Of a stretch of 11,053 nucleotides of DNA, positions 5,564 to 10,997 are shown piece after piece. Each line of letters opens with the position of its first letter. Positions within the stretch are counted from its first letter, which is position 1. The position numbers were made by a program, and so were the translations under genes. The DNA is from an uncultured Oscillospiraceae bacterium (lineage in GTDB: Bacteria > Bacillota_A > Clostridia > Oscillospirales > Oscillospiraceae), in NCBI GenBank assembly GCA_944387755.1, contig CALXGC010000009.1, forward strand, positions 1-11,053, written 5' to 3'. A model generated the notes under the pieces. It made no database searches. It was not told where the DNA came from and saw only the letters and a program-made list of their open reading frames with translations.

Positions 5564-5956
5564 TCAGCCCTCCAGTTTCCGCCCGGCCTTAGCCAGGAAG
5601 CGTTCGTTGGTGATGATGAAGCGCTCGTGGACGCCCTGTCCGATGGGGCCCTTCTCGTCGTAAGCGGCGACGCGGAGGACGATGCGCTTGCCGTCCACGG
5701 CGGTGACTTCGCTCTCCGCCCAGACCTTTATGCCCAGGGGGGAGGCGGAGTCGTGGGTAATCTCCAGCTTTGTGCCCACCGTGCTCTCCCCCTCGCTGAG
5801 GAAGGGGGCCAGAGAGGTCCACGCGGCCTTCTCCATCAGGGCGGTCATGGCGGGAGTGGCAAAGACGGGCAGCGTGCCGGAGCCCATGGCCTGGGCGGTG
5901 TTCTCCGCCCGAACCACGTCCTCCGCCCGGCCCTTGAGTCCAACGGAAATAGACAT
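5564..5956 (-). CDS. FlK-like hotdog-fold acyl-CoA thioesterase
   Basis: A 130-residue cytosolic protein of the hotdog thioesterase superfamily, closest in pattern to the fluoroacetyl-CoA thioesterase FlK group. FATPAMTALMEKAA (32-45) gives Thr34 and Glu42, and LEITHDS gives His68. The spacings 8 and 26 equal those of the FlK triad Thr42-Glu50-His76 as I recall it. STVGT (58-62) and IGQGVHERFII (about 104-114) are also typical. It probably hydrolyses a small acyl-CoA; fluoroacetyl-CoA itself is unlikely in this setting. I start it at 5956, not at an in-frame ATG 99 nt upstream, because AAGGAGA stands 8 nt before this ATG and the upstream stretch overlaps the promoter and the end of the next gene. 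It is first in a two-gene unit with ybaK. Confidence 0.88.
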   Translation of the reverse strand: MSISVGLKGRAEDVVRAENTAQAMGSGTLPVFATPAMTALMEKAAWTSLAPFLSEGESTVGTKLEITHDSASPLGIKVWAESEVTAVDGKRIVLRVAAYDEKGPIGQGVHERFIITNERFLAKAGRKLEG

Positions 5957-5992
5957 GTTGCATTCTCCTTTGTAAATTTTTCCGACGGTGCT

Positions 5993-6021
5993 AGAATAGC
6001 ACAAGGCGCGGGCAATATCAA
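5993..6021 (-). promoter_or_regulatory. Promoter of the thioesterase-ybaK unit
   Basis: On the minus strand TTGATA (6016-6021), exactly 17 bp, TATTCT (5993-5998) with TGC in front as an extended -10. The -35 box overlaps the stop codon of the upstream amidase gene. Confidence 0.6.
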
Positions 6022-6764
6022 GACCCGCTGAGCAGAACGAAGTCGTCCTTGGCATAGCCGGTGGTCCCCTGGTAATTCACCAAATACCATCCGCCGGACG
6101 CCCCCAGGACGGTGAGGGGCGCGCCGTCGGGCGCCTGGGCCAGAACGGCGGCGTTGAGGTCCGGGCGGGAGCGGATGTTCAGCACGCCCCACTCCACGTC
6201 CACCCGGCCGGGGCGGCTGGCCTCCGGGGTGAGGAAGGGGATGTCGAAGAAGTCCGTCAGGGAGAGCACCAGGTTGCGGGCCACGGCGTCCAGGCTGCTC
6301 TTAATCCAGTCAGCGTCCTGGGCGTTGTCGTGGTAGCCCAGCTCCAGGAAGGCGGCGGGGGCCCGCACCCGGCGCACCTCGCCGATGGAGGTGGTGGCGC
6401 GGGTCTGCACCAGGCTGGGCAGGGGATAGACCGCCTTTAAATTGTTGGCGATGATGGTGGAGGCCCGCTGGCCGGGCTGACTGCCGGGGTAGTAGAAGAC
6501 CAGCACCCCCCGCACCTGTCCATAGCGGCCCTCCGGGGCGGCGTTGGAGTGGAGGGCCAGGTGCAGGTCATAGTCCCCCGCGTTGGAGGCCGCGATGGAC
6601 GACGCCGCGGTCATGTCCGGCGTGTTGCGCACATAGCGGATTCCGGAGGCGTCCAGATAGGGGACCATTTTGTCCGCCAGCAGGTTCATGTACTGCTCTT
6701 CGGTGCCGCCGTTGACATAGTAGTTGTTCTCCTGGGTGGAAGGGGAGAGATAGATGATAGGCAT
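6018..6764 (-). CDS. N-acetylmuramoyl-L-alanine amidase-like protein with C-terminal SH3 domain
   Basis: A 248-residue protein. Residues 1-175 follow the Amidase_3 pattern: an N-terminal strand, NGGTEEQYMNLLADKMVPYL (18-37) supplying a likely zinc ligand Glu23, LALHSNA with His72, and FLELGYHDNAQDADW with catalytic Glu141. Amidases of this type are zinc enzymes that cleave the bond between muramic acid and the stem peptide of peptidoglycan. The first zinc-binding His of the usual DPGHGG motif is not present: the aligned stretch reads LSPSTQENN. Residues about 188-246 form a bacterial SH3 domain (GVLNIRSRPDLNA ... GWYLVNYQGTTGYAKDDF), usual for wall binding. There is no signal peptide. AGGAGG stands about 10 nt before the ATG. 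No downstream terminator of its own is evident, so it may read into the thioesterase unit. Confidence 0.85.
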   Translation of the reverse strand: MPIIYLSPSTQENNYYVNGGTEEQYMNLLADKMVPYLDASGIRYVRNTPDMTAASSIAASNAGDYDLHLALHSNAAPEGRYGQVRGVLVFYYPGSQPGQRASTIIANNLKAVYPLPSLVQTRATTSIGEVRRVRAPAAFLELGYHDNAQDADWIKSSLDAVARNLVLSLTDFFDIPFLTPEASRPGRVDVEWGVLNIRSRPDLNAAVLAQAPDGAPLTVLGASGGWYLVNYQGTTGYAKDDFVLLSGS

Positions 6765-6818
6765 AGCGCTTACCTCCTGCTTTTTCCCCATCCTATGCGG
6801 CGGCGGAGGCGGCGGTGT

Positions 6819-6849
6819 AAAAAAATACGGCGGGAGGCGCAACCGCCGT
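6819..6849 (-). terminator. Intrinsic terminator-like hairpin upstream of the amidase gene
   Basis: On the minus strand ACGGCGG (6843-6849) and CCGCCGT (6827-6833) pair around a 9-nt loop, followed by A and seven T (6819-6825). It lies 55 nt before the amidase ATG, in the gap between divergent genes. It may be a leader attenuator, a barrier to antisense transcription from the right, or a relic of an older gene order. Confidence 0.55.
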
Positions 6850-6900
6850 CCGCCGTTTCCGTCTGAACAGGCAGAAGAACACCGGAAAGGAGAATGACCC

Positions 6901-7788
6901 ATGAAAAAACGGATCTGCCTGTCTCTGGCCGCGCTTATGCTTCTTCTCTCCCTGGCCGCCTGCGGCGGCGGCGGGAGCAGCTCCGCGGGGGGCTCCCCCT
7001 CCGCCGCGGAGGGAGAGGCCTCCCTCCAGACCAGCCAAAGCCAGGACGCCCCCCAGGAGAGCCTCCAGGCGGAGAGCGGAGCGGGCCAAAACGCCAAGCT
7101 CATCCGCCGGGCGGAGCTGCACATTCAGACCGAGGACTTTGACGCCTCCGCCGGAGCCCTGGAGGCTCTGGTGGCGGAATACGGCGGCTACTTCCAGTCC
7201 GCCCGGTCGGAGGGCGGCTCCCTCCGGAACCAGGACGCCGCCCGATACGGGGAGTATGTCATCCGCCTGCCGGAGGAGCGCTTTCACAGCTTTCTGAACC
7301 AGTCCGGAACCCTGGGGTATGTCCTCCGCAGCGCCGAGAGCAGTGAAAATGTCAGCCAGGCCTACTACGACACCGAGACCCGCCTGGATACCCAGCGCAC
7401 CAAACAGGCCCGCCTGCTGGCTCTGCTGGAGCAGGCGGACACCATGGAGAACATTTTGGAGCTGGAAAACGCCCTGAGCGAGACGGAGTATGAAATCCAG
7501 ACCCTGACCACCGACCTGGAGCACTACGACGATCTCATTGACTACGCCACCGTCACCCTATATCTGGAGGAGGTCCTCCAAATCAGCCAGTCCCCTGGGG
7601 AGGCCGCCAGCCTGGGCGAGCGCATGGCCGCCGGAGCCGCCTCCAGCCTCCAGGGCCTGGTGCAGGGAGTGCAGAATCTGCTGGTGTGGGCGTCCTACAA
7701 TCTCGTCCTGGTGCTTGTCCTCCTGGTTCTGGCCGCCGCCGGGTGGTTTGGATGGCGCTTTGTTGTGAAAAAACGCCGAGAAACATAA
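6901..7788 (+). CDS. DUF4349 lipoprotein, membrane-anchored at both ends
   Basis: A 295-residue envelope protein. The N-terminus is a lipoprotein signal peptide (MKKR, a hydrophobic core, lipobox LAAC with lipidated Cys21), followed by a Gly/Ser-rich linker to about residue 63. Residues 66-235 are a DUF4349 domain: KLIRRAELHIQTEDFDAS, EYVIRLPEERFHSFL, then a coiled-coil-like helical hairpin (about 150-215) and the ending DYATVTLYLEEV. A transmembrane helix follows at about 262-284, then a basic RFVVKKRRET tail that should lie in the cytosol. The biochemical role of the family is not established. AAAGGAG stands 7 nt before the ATG. It is divergent from the amidase gene, with no convincing promoter seen in the 136-bp gap, and runs into the hairpin repeat array without its own T-rich terminator until 8254. 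Confidence 0.92.
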   Translation: MKKRICLSLAALMLLLSLAACGGGGSSSAGGSPSAAEGEASLQTSQSQDAPQESLQAESGAGQNAKLIRRAELHIQTEDFDASAGALEALVAEYGGYFQSARSEGGSLRNQDAARYGEYVIRLPEERFHSFLNQSGTLGYVLRSAESSENVSQAYYDTETRLDTQRTKQARLLALLEQADTMENILELENALSETEYEIQTLTTDLEHYDDLIDYATVTLYLEEVLQISQSPGEAASLGERMAAGAASSLQGLVQGVQNLLVWASYNLVLVLVLLVLAAAGWFGWRFVVKKRRET

Positions 7789-7797
7789 ATGCGCCCC

Positions 7798-8244
7798 CCC
7801 ACCCGGCTTCGCCGGGAGCCCCCTCAAAGAGGGGGCCATTGCGGCAGGGAAAGCCCCCGCCGCCAAAGAGAGAGGGGGAACGCCGAAGGCGGTGGAGGGA
7901 GAACCCGGCTCCCCCACCCGGCTTCGCCGGGAGCCCCCTCAAAGAGGGGGCCATTGCGGCGGGGAAAGCCTCCGTCCTACAAAGCCTCCCTCGTAGGGCG
8001 GGGGCTTGCCCCCGCCGCCAAAGAGGGAGGGGGAACGCCGAAGGCGGTGGAGGGAGAACCCGGCTCCCCCACCCGGCTTCGCCGGGAGCCCCCTCAAAGA
8101 GGGGGCCTTTACGGCGGGGAAAGCCCCCGCCCTACAAAGCCTCCCTCGTAGGGCGGGGGCTTGCCCCCGCCGCCAAAGAGGGAGGTGTCACGGCGGAGCC
8201 GTGACGGAGGGAGAATACAGGAGCCCCCCTCAAAGAGGGGGGCC
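7798..8244. repeat. Imperfect tandem array of hairpin repeats
   Basis: About 450 bp of non-coding repeats filling the space between the lipoprotein and the small membrane peptide. The core, CCCGGCTTCGCCGGG plus GCCCCCTCAAAGAGGGGGC, occurs at 7801-7837, 7916-7952 and 8071-8107, with a fourth partial copy at 8221-8244. Spacing is 115 then 155 bp: the first unit lacks about 40 bp, including a GTAGGGCGGGGGC hairpin, that the others have. Each core is two adjacent perfect hairpins (6-bp stem with loop TTC, 8-bp stem with loop AAA). Between cores lie CGCCGAAGGCG and, in the last unit, TCACGGC / GCCGTGA (8188-8204). Open frames crossing the array are Pro/Gly/Arg-rich by-products. Confidence 0.92.
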
Positions 8245-8254
8245 TTTGCTTTTT
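8223..8254 (+). terminator. Plus-strand terminator formed by the last array copy
   Basis: GCCCCCCTC (8223-8231), loop AAA and GAGGGGGGC (8235-8243) make a 9-bp stem followed by CTTTGCTTTTT. It is the only array hairpin with a T-rich tail and could end transcripts of the DUF4349 gene. On the minus strand no T-run follows. Confidence 0.55.
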
Positions 8255-8346
8255 CAGGCTGTGAGGAACAATCCCAGGTACAGCAGGACCACGGCGGCGG
8301 CGAGGACTGCCAGCGCAATCAACACAATCATCAAAATCTTCTTCAT
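8254..8346 (-). CDS. Small 30-residue single-pass membrane peptide
   Basis: A 30-codon gene. It begins MKKI, continues as an uninterrupted hydrophobic segment rich in Leu, Val, Ala and Ile, and ends with LGLFLTA, so nearly the whole peptide is one membrane helix with a positively charged N-terminus. GAGGAG sits 3 nt before the ATG, and only 7 nt separate that ATG from the stop codon of the DUF4230 gene, whose end contains the ribosome site. The arrangement predicts translational coupling. I do not recognise a family. It could be a small subunit or regulator of the DUF4230 membrane protein, or, less likely, a toxin-like hydrophobic peptide. The Lys-Lys start, good spacing and stop placement support a real gene; chance cannot be excluded at this length. 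Confidence 0.6.
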   Translation of the reverse strand: MKKILMIVLIALAVLAAAVVLLYLGLFLTA

Positions 8347-8353
8347 GTTCTCC

Positions 8354-9136
8354 TCACTTGTCCGTAAAGACAATGTCGTACTCCGCAGGGTCAAAGGCCT
8401 GACCGAAGAAGGTTTTGAGGATGGTCTCCGCGTTTGTCCGCGCCTCCTCCAGGATACCGTTGGCAATGGCGGTTTCCTCGGCGCTCCGTTCCATCTCCGC
8501 CTGGGCCGCGTTGATTTCCTCCATGGTAATGGGGCGGAAGACGCTCTCCTCCTCGTGGTAGATCTGAAGGGATTCCTTGTCCAGTATGCTGTCCAGCACC
8601 CTGGCTTCGGGCATTTGGACCCGGATGGTCTTGCGGTCCTCGTACAGCTCGTATTCGATGTCCCCGAAGTTATAGCCCGCGTTGACCTTCACATTGTAGC
8701 TGTAGATGTACTTGCTCTGGGTGAAGGGGATGGAAATTCCGAACAGGTCCCGGTCGTCCTCCAGGACATTGACGATGGTGCAGTAGGCCGACTGGGTGGC
8801 CAGCACCCCGATGTCCTCCAGGTTCAGCTTGACGGTTGTGGTCTCCACAGTGGGTTCTTCCTCCTCTTCCGGGGTGAACGCCCCGCTCAGCCACATGACG
8901 CCGAAGAGAATTGCGCCTGCCAGAACCAGGACAGCCAGCACGGTAAGCAGCCGCTGTGCCGCCGTCATGAACTGAAGAACCATCTGAAATGTGCTCTGAC
9001 GTTTGGGCGGCTCCGGGTCCGGCGGAGTGGGGGGCGGCTCCGGGTCTGACGGAGTGGGAGGCGTCTCTGGATCTGGCGGGGGAGGGGGCGTCTCTGGGTC
9101 TGACGGATAAGGAATCAACTGGACTTGGTCGCTCAT
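8354..9136 (-). CDS. DUF4230 membrane protein with proline-rich cytosolic N-terminus
   Basis: A 260-residue single-pass membrane protein. Residues 12-46 are a proline-rich segment of four 9-residue units of the type (S/P)DPETPPTP. A transmembrane helix lies at about 63-84, with no cleavable signal peptide, so the N-terminus should be cytosolic. An acidic EEEEEP stretch follows, then the outside DUF4230 domain (about 98-255), recognised from TQSAYCTIVNV, YNVKVNAGYNFGDIEYELYE, TIRVQMPEARVLDS and a long C-terminal helix (EEINAAQAEMERSAEETAIA). The function of the family is not established. I chose the ATG at 9136 because AGGAGG stands 10 nt before it; the open frame extends 45 codons further but without protein-like sequence. 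It is followed within 7 nt by the 30-residue membrane peptide gene. Confidence 0.9.
   Translation of the reverse strand: MSDQVQLIPYPSDPETPPPPPDPETPPTPSDPEPPPTPPDPEPPKRQSTFQMVLQFMTAAQRLLTVLAVLVLAGAILFGVMWLSGAFTPEEEEEPTVETTTVKLNLEDIGVLATQSAYCTIVNVLEDDRDLFGISIPFTQSKYIYSYNVKVNAGYNFGDIEYELYEDRKTIRVQMPEARVLDSILDKESLQIYHEEESVFRPITMEEINAAQAEMERSAEETAIANGILEEARTNAETILKTFFGQAFDPAEYDIVFTDK
9007..9111. repeat. 27-bp tandem repeat coding for the proline-rich segment of the DUF4230 protein
   Basis: Four in-frame, diverged 27-bp units (about 9007-9033, 9034-9060, 9061-9087, 9088-9111) each give nine residues of a DPE-Pro-rich motif. The second copy differs from the first by a few bases, so expansion looks relatively recent; copy number may vary between strains. 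Confidence 0.8.
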
Positions 9137-9250
9137 AGCAAGGGGGCCTCCTTTGTTCTGTTGTCGCGGAAAAACCGCGCAGTGACAGAGCTTGTCTATG
9201 TGCACGCTGTTGTCCCTGCGTGCGCCGTGCTGATGCGCCCTGTCCCGTCC

Positions 9251-9256
9251 AGTATA
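9251..9256 (-). promoter_or_regulatory. Extended -10 promoter of the DUF4230 gene
   Basis: On the minus strand TATACT (9251-9256) is preceded by TGG, an extended -10. No good -35 box lies 17 bp upstream (TGTCGA). The start near 9244 leaves a leader of about 108 nt containing two small hairpins, GCACGC / GCGTGC and CGCGG / CCGCG with a T5 loop. Confidence 0.5.
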
Positions 9257-9295
9257 CCAGACTTTTCCCAAATTCGACAGGTTTTTTGAACGATT

Positions 9296-9700
9296 TTAAG
9301 GATTTTCGCTGACCCTGTCCATATCTGCCAGCACGTGGCGCAGGTTCTCAAAGTAGGCCCTCATCTCGGCCCGCTCCTTCTCTGTGGGCGGAGCGGGCTC
9401 CTTGGGCGCGCCCTTTTTGGGCGGCTGGCGGCGCTGCTCAAAGGTCTCCTGCTGCTTCAGCCACCGCAGGGTGTCCCGCCGCAGGTTTGAGGCCAGAAAG
9501 CCGAAGACCGCGCGGGCCTGGCTTGTCAGCATGGGGTACAGGTCCAGAATCTCCCCCAGCTCCGTGGACGGTTCCCGCCAAATCCGGTCCGCATAGGAGT
9601 AGACCGCCGACAGCAGCCACCCCCGCTGCTCCGGCGGGAGGGCCTCCAGCATGGGGCAGCTGTCAAAGTACAGGACAAAGCCTTTTTTTGCGTTGCTCAT
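9296..9700 (-). CDS. DUF6291 domain protein
   Basis: A 134-residue soluble protein. The N-terminal 65 residues match the DUF6291 pattern as I recall it: KKGFVLYFDSCPMLEALP, then EQRGWLLSAVYSYAD, then an aromatic/Leu-rich helix around QARAVFGFLASNL. Members are small helical proteins common in Firmicutes and their prophages; some relatives resemble phage replisome organisers, but no biochemical role is established. The C-terminal half (about 85-134) is highly charged with a Lys/Pro-rich stretch (RRQPPKKGAPKEPAPP) followed by a helix, and looks like a flexible tail. AGGAGG lies 8 nt before the ATG, which rejects the longer frame starting 20 codons upstream. It stands alone between yebC and the DUF4230 promoter; I see no clear promoter or terminator. 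With the distant integrase it may be mobile-element debris. Confidence 0.78.
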   Translation of the reverse strand: MSNAKKGFVLYFDSCPMLEALPPEQRGWLLSAVYSYADRIWREPSTELGEILDLYPMLTSQARAVFGFLASNLRRDTLRWLKQQETFEQRRQPPKKGAPKEPAPPTEKERAEMRAYFENLRHVLADMDRVSENP

Positions 9701-9770
9701 CAAACATTCCTCCTCACCCTCTCCGGGAAAGGCGGGAATTTGTGGGACATATCCGTGCAATTAGGGCCGG

Positions 9771-9842
9771 GTTATTTGTAACTAGTTAACTGTAAATAGT
9801 AAATTGAAAAAAGTAATTTGTTATCTGTCATTTGTAATTTGT
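9771..9842. other. AT-rich low-complexity island
   Basis: A 70-bp stretch far richer in A+T than its surroundings, built of degenerate repeats of TTTGTAA, TAACTGTAA and TAATTTG words and containing the 10-bp palindrome TAACTAGTTA (9779-9788). It sits between the yebC terminator and the DUF6291 gene. It may hold the DUF6291 promoter, but no single -35/-10 pair stands out. Confidence 0.6.
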
Positions 9843-9873
9843 GCCGCTCCCGGCGCGGCGGCTGAGAGAGAGG

Positions 9874-9910
9874 AAAAAAAGAGCTCCGTCCGGAACATGC
9901 CGGGCGGAGC
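9874..9910 (-). terminator. Rho-independent terminator of yebC
   Basis: On the minus strand GCTCCGCCCGG (9900-9910) pairs with CCGGACGGAGC (9883-9893) with one mismatch around a 6-nt loop, followed by TC and seven T (9874-9880). It lies 28 nt beyond the yebC stop. Confidence 0.92.
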
Positions 9911-9938
9911 GTTCGCGTCTTTATGGAAGGGAAATGAT

Positions 9939-10667
9939 TCAGTCCTGTTCCCAGTTGTGATAGACGTTCTGCACGTCGTCGTTGTCCTCCAGGAACTCCA
10001 GGAGCTTCTCCATGTTCTTGATGTCCTCTTCGTCGGTGAGCTTGACATAGGTCTGGGGGACCATCTGCACAGAGGCCTCCAGGAAGGTGTAGCCCTTCTG
10101 CTCCAGGGCGGCCACCACGTCGTTGAAGGCGTCAGGGTCGGTGTAGATCTCAAACACCTCGTCGTCGGCCTGCATGTCGTCCGCGCCGCACTCCAGGGCG
10201 TCCATCATGACGGTGTCCTCGTCCAGGTCCTCGGAGTCCAGGACGATGACGCCCTTGCGGTCGAAGGACCAGGAGACGCAGCCGGCGGCGCCCAGGCCCT
10301 TGCCGTACTTGTCCAGCAGATGGCGCACCTCCGGCGCGGTGCGGTTGCGGTTGTCGGTGAGGGCGTCCACAATGATGGCCACGCCGTTGGGGCCGTAGCC
10401 CTCGTACACCACGCTCTCGAAGTTGTCGGTGTTGCCCGCGCCCAGGGCCTTGTCGATGGTGCGCTTGATGTTGTCGTTGGGCATATTGGCCGCCTTGGCC
10501 TTGGCGATGACCGCCGCCAGCCGGGAGTTGTTGGCCGGGTCGCCGCTGCCGCCGGTCTTCACCGCCACAATCATCTCACGGGCGATTTTCGTAAAAATCT
10601 GAGAACGCTTGGCGTCTGCCGCGCCCTTGGTTTTCTGTATGTTGTGCCACTTGGAATGTCCGGACAT
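9939..10667 (-). CDS. yebC: YebC/PmpR family protein (TACO1 homologue)
   Basis: A 242-residue cytosolic protein with the full YebC signature: MSGHSKWHNIQKTKGAADAK at the N-terminus, SQIFTKIAREM, NMPNDNIKRTIDKA, the YEGYGPNGVAIIVDALTDN block and GCVSWSFDRKG, with an acidic C-terminal third. The family was long annotated as transcriptional regulators; more recent work points to a translation factor that helps ribosomes through proline-rich stretches, like mitochondrial TACO1. Length is normal. I start at the conserved MSGHSKW Met at 10667 rather than an in-frame ATG 11 codons upstream; the site before it, AAGGGAAG, is a moderate ribosome binding site. It has its own strong promoter and terminator and is monocistronic. 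Confidence 0.97.
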   Translation of the reverse strand: MSGHSKWHNIQKTKGAADAKRSQIFTKIAREMIVAVKTGGSGDPANNSRLAAVIAKAKAANMPNDNIKRTIDKALGAGNTDNFESVVYEGYGPNGVAIIVDALTDNRNRTAPEVRHLLDKYGKGLGAAGCVSWSFDRKGVIVLDSEDLDEDTVMMDALECGADDMQADDEVFEIYTDPDAFNDVVAALEQKGYTFLEASVQMVPQTYVKLTDEEDIKNMEKLLEFLEDNDDVQNVYHNWEQD

Positions 10668-10708
10668 GAATATCTTCCCTTCTGTGAATTTCGGATTCAA
10701 GCTGACCT

Positions 10709-10737
10709 ATTATATCACCGGAAACCGGCTTTGACAA
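10709..10737 (-). promoter_or_regulatory. yebC: Promoter of yebC
   Basis: On the minus strand TTGTCA (10732-10737), exactly 17 bp, TATAAT (10709-10714), with TGA in front as an extended -10. The start near 10702 gives a leader of about 35 nt. Confidence 0.85.
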
Positions 10738-10752
10738 CCCCGCTTTTGCCGC

Positions 10753-10788
10753 AAAAAAAGCCTTCCCCCCACCGGGGGGGGGGGAGGC
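10753..10788 (-). terminator. Terminator stem of repeat element B
   Basis: GCCTTCCCCCC (10760-10770) faces a G-run ending in GAGGC (10774-10788). On the minus strand seven T follow (10753-10759). It would end a minus-strand transcript entering from beyond the right edge of the window. Exact G-run length (11 G) is sequencing-sensitive. Confidence 0.7.
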
Positions 10789-10997
10789 GGCCCGGGCGAA
10801 GGCTGTGACGGATGAGGGGGCAAACGTGGGCGTGGGGCGCGACGGCCCCGGCGCGCCCGCCGTCTCGGAATCCCCCCGCCCCCTTTCACAAGGGGGGCGG
10901 GCGGCCGCAAGGGCCGCCCCTACGCAAACGCCGGCCGGCGCGCGCGCCAGGGCCCCCCCCCCCGGGGGGGGTGCCGAGCGAAGGGAGGCGGAAGGGG
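10753..10997. repeat. Dispersed intergenic repeat element, copy B
   Basis: Non-coding DNA upstream of the yebC promoter, collinear with copy A and in the same orientation: terminator stem, GTGACGGATGAGGGGGC (10805-10821), a GC block at 10837-10858 (one mismatch to A), the GGGCGGCC / GGCCGCCC hairpin at 10899-10924 (identical to A over 26 bp) and the end block at 10978-10997 (one mismatch). It also has its own insert with a CCGCCCCCTT-type hairpin (about 10877-10901) and a C11G8 palindrome (10953-10971). I see no gene here. Confidence 0.85.

Noticed and set aside
7798..8244. CRISPR array
   Set aside because: Repeat spacing is 115 and 155 bp, the intervening DNA is itself repeated, and no cas gene is present.
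8006..9049. A 347-codon plus-strand open frame through the repeat array and opposite the DUF4230 gene
   Set aside because: Its start is repeat sequence and the rest is antisense to a recognised domain.
9681..9700. Programmed frameshift at the A-run near the start of the DUF6291 gene
   Set aside because: The run A AAA AAA at codons 4-6 is slippery in principle, but there is no meaningful alternative frame to enter and no stimulating structure is evident.
9804..10808. A 334-codon open frame on the plus strand opposite yebC
   Set aside because: YebC on the other strand is unmistakable; this frame shows the same Val/Leu/His-rich antisense composition and crosses the yebC terminator and promoter.
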